This document shows positions 35,516 to 43,459 of a DNA stretch of 64,000 bases, in pieces (the first letter of the stretch is position 1; each line of letters opens with the position of its first letter). The DNA comes from Sulfurospirillum tamanense (lineage in GTDB: Bacteria > Campylobacterota > Campylobacteria > Campylobacterales > Campylobacteraceae), in contig NZ_JAFHKK010000012.1 of NCBI RefSeq assembly GCF_016937535.1, positions 1 through 64,000 on the forward strand. The letters are read 5' to 3'. A program made the translations under genes and the position numbers. The notes beneath the pieces were generated by a model. It ran no database searches. It worked only from the letters and a program-made list of their open reading frames with translations, and was not told the origin of the DNA.

Positions 35516-36618
35516 TACCAGTAAATACGCCTTTGCTGAATGGGAATGAAAAGAAATATCTTAATGAGTGCATAGATACAGGCTGGGTAAGTAGTGAAGG
35601 CCCCTTTGTGGCGCGTTTTGAAAAGGAGATGGCTAGCTATACAGGAAGAGAGTTTGCAATAGCATGCGCAAATGGGAGTGCAGCGCTGGACATTGCGGTT
35701 AAGGCCCTAGGATTTCAGAAAGGAGATGAGGTCATTATGCCTTCCTTCACAATCATATCTTGCGCTCAGGCATTGATAGGCCAGGGGATAACCCCCGTTC
35801 TCGTTGATAACGATTTTTATACATTCAATATGAGTGCTGATGCGATTGAGGGTAAAATTACACAAAAAACAAAAGCTATCATGATTGTTCATATTTACGG
35901 ATTGTCTGTAGACATAGATCCAATTATCGCCTTAGCTAAAAAACATAACTTGAAAATAATTGAAGATGCTGCTCAAATGCATGGTCAAGAGTACAAAGGT
36001 AAAAAGTGCGGTAGTTTTGGGGATATAAGCATTTTTAGTTTTTATCCAAATAAGCTTATTACTACCGGCGAAGGTGGTATGATTCTTACAGATAACGAAA
36101 ACCTTTATGAAAGATCAAAAAGCTTGCGAAATCTCTGTTTTGGAAAAGAGCGATTTATTCATGAAGAGCTTGGATGGAATTATCGTATGACAAATATGCA
36201 GGCAGCATTAGGGGTTGCCCAGTTGGAACAAATAAATAAGTTTGTCAAAAAAAAGCGCAATATGGGCAAAAAATATAATGAACTTTTAAATGGGATTAAA
36301 GCTATAAATTTACCAATAGCAAAAACTTCATATTGTGAAAATATTTACTGGGTCTATGCTATTACATTAAAAAATAATTATAAAAAAAATGTAAAAGATG
36401 TTGTAAATGAACTTGGGGCGCTTGGTGTGGGAACAAGGCCATTTTTTTATCCCATTCACCTCCAGCCTGTGTTGAAAAAAATGGGTTTTTTTGCAAATGA
36501 AAAGCTCCCAAATAGTGAAAAACTTTACGCTAGAGGTTTTTATATCCCAAGCGGTTTGGGTTTGACTGAAGAGGAGATTGAAAAAGTGTCTGATGTTCTC
36601 CATAAGGTCTTAATATGA
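35512..36618 (+). CDS. DegT/DnrJ/EryC1/StrS sugar aminotransferase
   Basis: 368 residues, PLP enzyme that transaminates a keto group of a nucleotide-activated sugar. IPVNTPLLNGNEKKYL, GWVSSEGPFVARFE, CANGSAALDIAVKAL, EDAAQMHG, and the PLP lysine in FSFYPNKLITTGEGGM, ending in RPFFYPIH. Resembles perosamine synthase/PglE-type 4-aminotransferases. Distinct from pseC elsewhere in the window, so a second amino sugar besides pseudaminic acid is likely. Start and stop are both in 4-base ATGA overlaps with neighbours. Confidence 0.9.
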   Translation: MIPVNTPLLNGNEKKYLNECIDTGWVSSEGPFVARFEKEMASYTGREFAIACANGSAALDIAVKALGFQKGDEVIMPSFTIISCAQALIGQGITPVLVDNDFYTFNMSADAIEGKITQKTKAIMIVHIYGLSVDIDPIIALAKKHNLKIIEDAAQMHGQEYKGKKCGSFGDISIFSFYPNKLITTGEGGMILTDNENLYERSKSLRNLCFGKERFIHEELGWNYRMTNMQAALGVAQLEQINKFVKKKRNMGKKYNELLNGIKAINLPIAKTSYCENIYWVYAITLKNNYKKNVKDVVNELGALGVGTRPFFYPIHLQPVLKKMGFFANEKLPNSEKLYARGFYIPSGLGLTEEEIEKVSDVLHKVLI

Positions 36619-37379
36619 GCTCTTTTGGCGATATATATTCAAAATATTACGATTTACTTTACGGCGATAAAGACTATGTTGGTGAAGTAGACTATGTGAT
36701 TGGATTGTTGAACTCCTTTGGGGCTAAAGAGGCCAAGACAGTTTTAGATTTAGGTTGCGGCACGGGAAAGCATGCTGAATTGTTTTGCGAAAAGGGCTAT
36801 GTTGTTCACGGCGTAGATTCAAGTAAAGATATGCTTAAAATAGCACAAAGCAGGAGAAGTGGAAGAGAGGATGGACTTAGTTTTAGTTGTTCAAAAATTC
36901 AGCACTTAAATCTTAAAAAAAAGTTTGATGTAGTAACCTCCTTGTTTCATGTGATGGGTTATCAAAATTCGAACGAGGATTTGGTTCAGGCGTTTAGGGT
37001 GGCGAAAGAGCACTTGCAATGTGGAGGACTCTTTATTTTTGATTTTTGGTACGGACCAGCAGTCTTGACCGACCTGCCTAAGGTTAAAGTAAAAAGATTT
37101 GAAAATAAATTCATCAAGATAACACGCATTGCAGAACCAGCTTTAAGGGCTCAAGAAAATGTTGTTGATATAGAGTTTGATGTTTTTATTGAAGATAAAT
37201 TTTCCAATAATATTACACAAAAAAAAGAGATACACTCAATGCGTTATTTTTTTGACACAGAATTGGAGCTTATTTGTCATTTAGTTGACTTTGAGATTCT
37301 TGAAAAATATGCATGGATGAGACAGAAGAGTTTGGGTTTTGATAGTTGGAATGCAGTTTGGATTTTAAAAGCTAAATAA
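36615..37379 (+). CDS. SAM-dependent methyltransferase
   Basis: 254 residues, class I fold: TVLDLGCGTGKHAELF is motif I, VVHGVDSSKDML the acidic loop, FDVVTSLFHVMGY motif III, then LQCGGLFIFDFWYGPAV. Similar to SAM enzymes that methylate hydroxyl or amino groups in sugar clusters. The substrate is unknown. Starts in an ATGA overlap with the aminotransferase. A+T-rich cassette member. Confidence 0.85.
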   Translation: MSSFGDIYSKYYDLLYGDKDYVGEVDYVIGLLNSFGAKEAKTVLDLGCGTGKHAELFCEKGYVVHGVDSSKDMLKIAQSRRSGREDGLSFSCSKIQHLNLKKKFDVVTSLFHVMGYQNSNEDLVQAFRVAKEHLQCGGLFIFDFWYGPAVLTDLPKVKVKRFENKFIKITRIAEPALRAQENVVDIEFDVFIEDKFSNNITQKKEIHSMRYFFDTELELICHLVDFEILEKYAWMRQKSLGFDSWNAVWILKAK

Positions 37380-37390
37380 AAGAGGGAAAA

Positions 37391-38071
37391 ATGCCAACAT
37401 TAGAATGGTTAAAAAAAGAATTCCACTATGGATATACTAGTGGTAATATGGTGAAAAATAGCGATGAGATACGCGAAAGAGAAGAGAGAAAAATAGGTGG
37501 AAATTATATTGAAATAGTGCAAAAACTTTTAGTGAGTCATATCCAGCCAAATTTTAGCGTATTGGAGCTTGGCCCAGGAAGGGGCTCGTGGAGTCAAGTG
37601 ATTTTAAGTCTATTGAATCGAGATGGAAAATTTACAACGCTTGATTTTCAGGATGTTTCAAAATGGATAAATAGTGTAGAAGATGGTCCAAAAGTTGAGC
37701 ATTTTCAAATTGATTCTTTTGACTATTCTTTTTTAAAAAATGATGAGTTTAATTTTTTCTGGTCTTTTGGTGTATTGTGCCATAATAATATAGACTCTAT
37801 TTATCAAATATTTCACAATATTTATCCAAAGATGAAAAAAGGTGCCATTTTAATCCACCAGTACGCAGACTGGGAAAAGCTAGAGAATTTTGGATGGGAG
37901 AAAGGGGGTGTGCCTCCTGCATTCAAAGAGAAAATGGATAATGAAATTTGGTGGCCAAGGAACAATCAAAAAGCAATGCGAGCAATCTTGGAGGGCAATG
38001 GGTATGAAGTTTTAGCCATTGATTGTAATTTGGTTCAACGAGACTCGATTTTCATATGTAAAAAAATATAG
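37391..38071 (+). CDS. SAM-dependent methyltransferase
   Basis: 226 residues, ATG behind AGAGGG. Motif I VLELGPGRGSWSQVI, then FTTLDFQDVSKW and FNFFWSFGVLCHNN, ending with GNGYEVLAIDCNLVQRDSIFICKK as is common at the end of these folds. Resembles FkbM-unrelated small glycan methyltransferases, but I cannot name a substrate. Overlapping frames beyond its stop were considered for the next gene; the better start there is at 38091. Confidence 0.82.
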   Translation: MPTLEWLKKEFHYGYTSGNMVKNSDEIREREERKIGGNYIEIVQKLLVSHIQPNFSVLELGPGRGSWSQVILSLLNRDGKFTTLDFQDVSKWINSVEDGPKVEHFQIDSFDYSFLKNDEFNFFWSFGVLCHNNIDSIYQIFHNIYPKMKKGAILIHQYADWEKLENFGWEKGGVPPAFKEKMDNEIWWPRNNQKAMRAILEGNGYEVLAIDCNLVQRDSIFICKKI

Positions 38072-38090
38072 CAAGAGCAAAACACAACCA

Positions 38091-39170
38091 ATGAAAAATA
38101 TTCAAGAGAAGAATATACTAGTTGTCGGATATGAAAAAAAAGACAAGATTCGCTATCCCCATCTTTCATATTTTCTTTTAGAATTAAGAAAATATGCCAA
38201 TGTCGAATATTGCCATTACAGGGAAAGAGGATATTTTTTAGATTCAGACAATGATAAAGCATTTTTTGACCTACTTGACGAATTTAAAGATGCTGTTGCC
38301 GACCATGTTGGTCAAGATGTCTATGTTATAGCAATTGATAATTTGGCTTATGTGTTTTGCTGTTTGCTTTTTGAAAATGTCATATTATTGAGCTTTGATT
38401 TTGTAACCGAAAAAGAAAAAAATTTTCATTCTGTAGTCCAGCATCAGATAAGAAAGAATGTTAAAAAATATCTAAATAAAAAAAAGAAAATTATTATTCA
38501 GGATACTTTGAGGTATGAGCTTTTTTTAAGAACCCATTCTTTTGAAGTGACGGAACTGGATGTTTTTTATCTTCCTGTGTCTCTACCTGCAGTAAAAGAG
38601 CACGATTTTTGCATGCTAAAAAGAAAAAAAACCAAGCCCCTGGTTCTTCAAATAGGAGGAATTAGCGAAGATAGATCAGCCTCTCAGAGTATAATAGATG
38701 AATATCAAAAAGGTTTATGCTATACATTGAAACTTCATGGTTTTATCACTGAATCTGTGCGATTGTATAGTGAAAACGTTAGAAAGAAACCAGTATTGTC
38801 GGAGTTATTGGATGATGAGCAAAGTGTTCATAGTGTGGTTGAAACATGTGATATAGGGATTGTGTGCTACAATGTTTCAAATGAAAATTTTTATTTAACT
38901 GCATTTGCCTCTGGTCAAGCTGTCGAATTTCTGAGATGTGGCAAGCCTCTTATAGTTTACGGCCATACAAATTTAAAGAAACATATAGAAAACCACAGGG
39001 CTGGTATCGGTATTGAGTCTTTGGATGATTTGGAAAAGTGTGTTGAAGATATAACTAAAGAGTATGAGAAATTTTCTTCGAACGCCTTGAAATTATTTAA
39101 AAAATATTATGATTTAGCATTGTACTCAGATAGTATTTTTCCATGGGTGCTAAAAAAAGAGGAAGCATGA
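38091..39170 (+). CDS. GT-B-like glycosyltransferase (family uncertain)
   Basis: 359 residues from ATG 38091, which avoids reading through the upstream methyltransferase. N-terminal half: ILVVGYEKKDKIRYPHLSYFLLEL. C-terminal half has GT-B features: PLVLQIGGISEDRSA, CDIGIVCYN, and AFASGQAVEFLRCGKPLIVYGHTNLKKHI with AGIGIESLDDL, as in GT4-type donor-binding domains. No clear EX7E motif, so the family is left open. ATGA overlap with the following gene. Confidence 0.68.
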   Translation: MKNIQEKNILVVGYEKKDKIRYPHLSYFLLELRKYANVEYCHYRERGYFLDSDNDKAFFDLLDEFKDAVADHVGQDVYVIAIDNLAYVFCCLLFENVILLSFDFVTEKEKNFHSVVQHQIRKNVKKYLNKKKKIIIQDTLRYELFLRTHSFEVTELDVFYLPVSLPAVKEHDFCMLKRKKTKPLVLQIGGISEDRSASQSIIDEYQKGLCYTLKLHGFITESVRLYSENVRKKPVLSELLDDEQSVHSVVETCDIGIVCYNVSNENFYLTAFASGQAVEFLRCGKPLIVYGHTNLKKHIENHRAGIGIESLDDLEKCVEDITKEYEKFSSNALKLFKKYYDLALYSDSIFPWVLKKEEA

Positions 39171-40024
39171 AGTGTAAAATGTGCAAATCGACTCGTATTG
39201 TGCGTCTTGAAGTGGTAGAGTCGATACATATAAAAGAAAAATATAAATTTGATGTAGCTAGATTTTTTCAACAAGAAAAATTCGATTTATTAAAATGTTT
39301 AGACTGTGATTTGAAATTTTTTAATAAAGTTGTTTCGGGAGACTCGCTTTTTTACGACTTATTGCAAGAAAATGAATTTTATTATGAAAAAGAGAAGGCA
39401 GAATTCGATTTTGCATTATCAAAAATCGCTCATCTAAATCCAAAAAAAATATTGGAAATAGGAGCAGGAAAAGGGTGTTTTGTAGAAAAAATTAAAGACT
39501 ATTACGATGTTAGGGTTAGTGAATTTAGCAAAAAAAGTATTGATTTTTTGGAAAAAAATAATGTGACATTTGATTCAAGTAACGATACATATGATTTTAT
39601 TTGTGCTTTTCAAGTCTTGGAACATGTGGAAAGACTGGATATTTTTTTAGAATTTATTGACAGTAAGTTGGAAGACAATGGTTACTTATTGCTTTCTGTC
39701 CCAAATAATGATTCGGAATATTTTAAAAACGTATTTGATGCGCTGGATTATCCTCCGCATCATATGTATCAGTTTAGCCGCAAAGCACTTCATAGCATAG
39801 GTGTTAAGTTGCATTATTCGGTGGAGGACTATTGGACTGAACCTCTGAGGATAGAGCATTATTTTTCTATTATTAAATCAAAAAGGCTTAAACTTATGAA
39901 AGCACATCCAATAAAGAGAAATTTTTTTTCATTATTTGACTATCTTTTGGCCCCATACTTTTACGATAAAAGTCAAATTGGACACACCCACGCGATTTTA
40001 TTTCAAAAAATTACTAAAAAATGA
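39167..40024 (+). CDS. Zinc-finger-tagged SAM methyltransferase
   Basis: 285 residues from ATG 39167 in an ATGA overlap. N-terminal zinc-ribbon-like module (MKCKMCKS near residue 1, LKCLDCDLKFF about 40), then class I methyltransferase: KILEIGAGKGCFVEKI, VRVSEFSKKSIDFLE, FICAFQVLEHV, GYLLLSVPN. This two-part build is typical of sugar C- or O-methyltransferases in polysaccharide loci, including some TylF-unrelated 3-C-methyltransferases. Substrate unknown. ATGA overlap with the next gene. Confidence 0.83.
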   Translation: MKCKMCKSTRIVRLEVVESIHIKEKYKFDVARFFQQEKFDLLKCLDCDLKFFNKVVSGDSLFYDLLQENEFYYEKEKAEFDFALSKIAHLNPKKILEIGAGKGCFVEKIKDYYDVRVSEFSKKSIDFLEKNNVTFDSSNDTYDFICAFQVLEHVERLDIFLEFIDSKLEDNGYLLLSVPNNDSEYFKNVFDALDYPPHHMYQFSRKALHSIGVKLHYSVEDYWTEPLRIEHYFSIIKSKRLKLMKAHPIKRNFFSLFDYLLAPYFYDKSQIGHTHAILFQKITKK

Positions 40025-40770
40025 AAATGGCAAACCTAGGCTGTGGGGGCCGCTATCATAAAGATTGGGTAAATCTAGATTTTAAATCGAACAACAAAGA
40101 TGTTATTGAGCACGATTTAAATACCCCTTTACCATTTGCAAATGAAGGTTTTGATGTGGTTTACAGCTCTCATGTGTTGGAGCATTTATCAAAAACATTT
40201 GCTCCAAAATTTCTAAAAGAATGTTACAGGGTGTTAAAGCCCAGTGGAATTATTCGAGTTGTTGTGCCTGATTTGGAGCAGCTTGCTAGAAATTATTTAC
40301 TTTTTTTAGAAGAAGCCAAAAGGGGAAATAGGGATGCTCAGGAAAAATATGAATGGACAATGATCGAGCTTTTTGACCAGATGGTCCGAAACTTTAGTGG
40401 CGGAGAGATGCTTGAGTATTGGCGACAAAATCCCATGCCACAAGAAGGTTTTATTGCAGAAAGAGTGGGCTCAGAACTTAAAAATGCAATTGACAAACTA
40501 CGTCAAAGCCCGATCGGAAAACAAGTTGGTGAACGTGCCAAAAAGTCTGCGGAAGAAATAGGAAAATTTAGACTTTCAGGAGAAGTGCATCAGTGGATGT
40601 ATGACGAGTATTCTCTTGGAAGGCTTTTGCAAGGGGCCGGTTTTGGAAATATTAGAAGATGCAAAGCCAGCGAGTCACTTATTCCTAACTTTAACAAATA
40701 TATGCTTGACATTGAGGATAATGGAGACACAAGAAAGCCTGACTCTTTGTTTATGGAGGCTATTAAATAG
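40021..40770 (+). CDS. SAM-dependent methyltransferase
   Basis: 249 residues: MKMANLGCGGRYHKDWVNLDF is the typical start of this polysaccharide-locus methyltransferase group, followed by VIEHDLNTPLPFANEGFDVVYSSHVLEHL and ECYRVLKPSGIIRVVVPDLEQLAR. A helical insert about 100-190 is followed by GEVHQWMYDEYSLGRLLQGAGF. The enzyme is complete. Substrate unknown. ATGA overlap upstream and a 2-base gap before the glycosyltransferase. Confidence 0.87.
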   Translation: MKMANLGCGGRYHKDWVNLDFKSNNKDVIEHDLNTPLPFANEGFDVVYSSHVLEHLSKTFAPKFLKECYRVLKPSGIIRVVVPDLEQLARNYLLFLEEAKRGNRDAQEKYEWTMIELFDQMVRNFSGGEMLEYWRQNPMPQEGFIAERVGSELKNAIDKLRQSPIGKQVGERAKKSAEEIGKFRLSGEVHQWMYDEYSLGRLLQGAGFGNIRRCKASESLIPNFNKYMLDIEDNGDTRKPDSLFMEAIK

Positions 40771-40772
40771 AG

Positions 40773-42389
40773 ATGAGAGTTCTGACGGTAAGCTCTTTTG
40801 ACATACATGGTGGGGCTGCGAAGGCTGCATATAGGCTGCATGAGGGTTTGCAAAAATTTGGCGTTGAATCAAAGATGGTGGTGCAAAAAAAAAGTAGTAA
40901 AGATTCTAGCGTGTTTGAATTTTCAAATAGGGAGAGTGCGCTTTATGACAAATCTTTTTTGGAAGCGTATTCAAAAAAAACGCAAACACTTTTTTCAACA
41001 TCTGCTATCAATCACCAAAGATTAATTGAGTATATTAACAATAGTAATGCGGATATTGTTCATCTGCACTGGATAGCTAATGGTTTTATTTCCATAGAAA
41101 ATCTACTGGAGATTAAAAAACCTCTTGTTTGGACTTTGCATGACATGTGGGCATTTACGGGTGGTTGCCACTATAGTGAAACATGCCACAAATACTTTCT
41201 AGAATGTGATTCTTGTGAGGTCCTTAAGAGTTACTCATCAAAAGACTTAAGCTCAATTAACTTCCAAAGAAAACAAGATGTGTATGCTAATTTGAATAAT
41301 CTAAACATCATAGGTCTAAGTCATTGGATTAGTAGTTGTGCACAGCAAAGCGCGCTGTTGAGAAAGAAGAATATCGTTACATTGCCAAACCCTATAGACA
41401 CGACAGTGTATAAAATGCTTGATAAAAGACAAGCAAGAGATGAACTAGGATTTTCTTCGAATAAAAAAATTGTTTTATATGGGGCTATGAATGCCACAGA
41501 AGACCCTCGCAAGGGATATCGATTTTTGGAAGAAGCGTCAAAAAAACTAGATTGCGACAAATATCTTTTTTTAATCTTTGGCACTGTTGGTAATGCGCAA
41601 AAGCCCAATACGGTATATTGTGGCAATATTCAAGACAGTGCTTATTTAAATAAGCTGTACAGTTGTGCAGATGTTATGGTGGTGCCTAGTGTGCAGGAAA
41701 ATTTATCTAATGCAATTATGGAGTCATTGAGCTCCGGCACTCCTGTGGTGGCGTTTGACATTGGCGGTAATTCGGATATGGTGGAGCATAAAAAAAATGG
41801 ATATCTTGCAAAGCCTTTTGATGCAAACGATTTAATTTGTGGAATCGAATGGGTAACTAAGAATATTAATATTTTATCTCTTTCTGGCAATTCAAGAGAT
41901 AAGACAATGAAAAATTTTAGTCATGAGATTGTTATTCCTAAATACATACAGTTCTATAAAGATATCTTGAGGAAAAACAATATTCATGGTCAAACCCTTG
42001 GTCTTTCGGTCGACTTAAAAATGACGAATATGCTAGTAGAGTCCTTAGCTGTCAATTGTTTTGCCACAACCAACTTTTCTATTAAATTTAATAGTTTTTT
42101 TAACCAAATAATAAATTTACGCTCAAAGGCCATTATCTACGGCCACGGGACTGTAGGTAAAACTATTCAGGCGCTTATTCCTGACTCCATTATTGCTTTT
42201 GTGGATCAAAAAAGCACCCTTATTTCTCAAGACATTCAAAAGGGCGAAGTGTATAGCCCTGCCAATATTCCCAACATGTCCTTTGATAAAATCATCATTT
42301 CCGTGCTTGGACGAGAGGAAGAAATAGAGTGCTATCTCACACAAACCTTACATGTAAACAAAGAAAAGATTATAAGGCTTTCCTTGTGA
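40773..42389 (+). CDS. Family 4 glycosyltransferase with C-terminal Rossmann-like module
   Basis: 538 residues. N-terminal GT-B domain opens SSFDIHGGAAKAAYRLHEGL; WTLHDMWAFTGGCHYS and KGYRFLEEASKKL follow; donor-side EX7E motif in QENLSNAIMESLSSGTPVVAFDIGG. This is GT4-type retaining glycosyltransferase architecture. The last ~90 residues are a separate module (AIIYGHGTVGKTI, FVDQKS, VYSPANI, IIISVLGREEEI) also found on the next gene. Composition rises abruptly inside the gene from 12/60 G+C at 42061-42120 to 29/60 at 42121-42180, at the start of the module, and a palindrome copy reappears at 42348. Confidence 0.87.
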   Translation: MRVLTVSSFDIHGGAAKAAYRLHEGLQKFGVESKMVVQKKSSKDSSVFEFSNRESALYDKSFLEAYSKKTQTLFSTSAINHQRLIEYINNSNADIVHLHWIANGFISIENLLEIKKPLVWTLHDMWAFTGGCHYSETCHKYFLECDSCEVLKSYSSKDLSSINFQRKQDVYANLNNLNIIGLSHWISSCAQQSALLRKKNIVTLPNPIDTTVYKMLDKRQARDELGFSSNKKIVLYGAMNATEDPRKGYRFLEEASKKLDCDKYLFLIFGTVGNAQKPNTVYCGNIQDSAYLNKLYSCADVMVVPSVQENLSNAIMESLSSGTPVVAFDIGGNSDMVEHKKNGYLAKPFDANDLICGIEWVTKNINILSLSGNSRDKTMKNFSHEIVIPKYIQFYKDILRKNNIHGQTLGLSVDLKMTNMLVESLAVNCFATTNFSIKFNSFFNQIINLRSKAIIYGHGTVGKTIQALIPDSIIAFVDQKSTLISQDIQKGEVYSPANIPNMSFDKIIISVLGREEEIECYLTQTLHVNKEKIIRLSL

Positions 42390-43459
42390 CTTTTTTTCCT
42401 AAAATCACCATCGTCACCGTAACCTATAATGCAGAAGCCTATTTGGAACAAACCATCCAAAGCGTTTTAGGCCAAAACTATCCCAATCTTGAATACATTA
42501 TCATCGATGGCGCCAGCACGGACGGCACTGTTGATATTATAAAAAAATACGAAAAACAGATAGCGTATTGGGTGAGTGAGCCTGATGATGGAATCTACTA
42601 TGCCATGAACAAGGGCATTGATGCGGCAACAGGAGAATGGATTAATTTTATGAATGCGGGAGATAGTTTCTACTGTTCGTCAACATTGCTTGATGTTGCA
42701 CGCTTTATGAAGGAAGCTATAGAGGTGGTTTATGGTGGAGCTTCCCTTCTTGGTCAAGATGGAGTTGTTGGGGGATATCATGCACCAAGACCCATGGAGT
42801 CAGCATGGGAGGGTTCGTATTGCAACCATCAAGCGCTATTTGTAAGGCTTGAAAAAATGCGACTGCTAAAATTTGATACGTTTTATAAGATTGCTGCCGA
42901 GAAAAAGCTTTTTTTACAACTTTTTTTACAACAATGTCGCTACAAAAAGCTTGACACTCCTCTTGTTAATTTTCAAATATCTGAAGATTCTGTGAGCAAG
43001 AAGCAGAAAATTAAAGACTCTGTGGAAATGTTGCATATTCTTGCCTCTTTAGCCCCATCCGCGCAAATGCTTTTTTCCCATGAGCACTATGCTAGGCTGC
43101 AATCATATGCTTCCGAAAATTCCTGTCTAGCTTCCGCTGGGCGGCTTGCGTTGTCTAGGGAATTGAGCATTCTTTATGCTAAGGCCAGCAGCGTTGCAAA
43201 ATGCTGTCAAAGAATAGTTTTTTATGGCTATGGTTCAGTTGCAAAAATGATAGAACATCTTTTTGTTGACAATACAATTTTAATTGTTGATAGCTGCCTA
43301 GAAAATAGCGGTACAAATCACCCTGTTTATTCCCCTGATGCTATCAAGGACCTAATTTATGACGGGATTTTGATTACAGCTCTTGGGCGCGAGGAAGAGA
43401 TTTCTAATGCGCTTATGCTGTCCCATGGGGTTCCTTCTGAAAAGATTTTCACTCTTTAG
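42386..43459 (+). CDS. Family 2 glycosyltransferase with C-terminal Rossmann-like module
   Basis: 357 residues from GTG 42386, in a GTGA overlap with the previous stop, with AAGG 8 bases upstream. GT-A domain: KITIVTVTYNAEAYLEQTIQSV, YIIIDGASTDGT, YWVSEPDDGIYYAMNKGI, NFMNAGDSFY; close to the WcaA/colanic-acid GT2 group. The last ~85 residues (RIVFYGYGSVAKMIEHL, LIVDS, PVYSPDAI, GILITALGREEEI, EKIFTL) align with the C-terminal module of the preceding glycosyltransferase. Converges on the radical SAM gene with an 11-bp overlap of 3' ends. Confidence 0.87.
   Translation: MTFFPKITIVTVTYNAEAYLEQTIQSVLGQNYPNLEYIIIDGASTDGTVDIIKKYEKQIAYWVSEPDDGIYYAMNKGIDAATGEWINFMNAGDSFYCSSTLLDVARFMKEAIEVVYGGASLLGQDGVVGGYHAPRPMESAWEGSYCNHQALFVRLEKMRLLKFDTFYKIAAEKKLFLQLFLQQCRYKKLDTPLVNFQISEDSVSKKQKIKDSVEMLHILASLAPSAQMLFSHEHYARLQSYASENSCLASAGRLALSRELSILYAKASSVAKCCQRIVFYGYGSVAKMIEHLFVDNTILIVDSCLENSGTNHPVYSPDAIKDLIYDGILITALGREEEISNALMLSHGVPSEKIFTL

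Noticed and set aside
30600-42120. Prophage or transposon carrying the A+T-rich genes
   Set aside because: No integrase, transposase, terminal repeat or tRNA target was found, and the edges lie within genes; recombination exchange explains it better.
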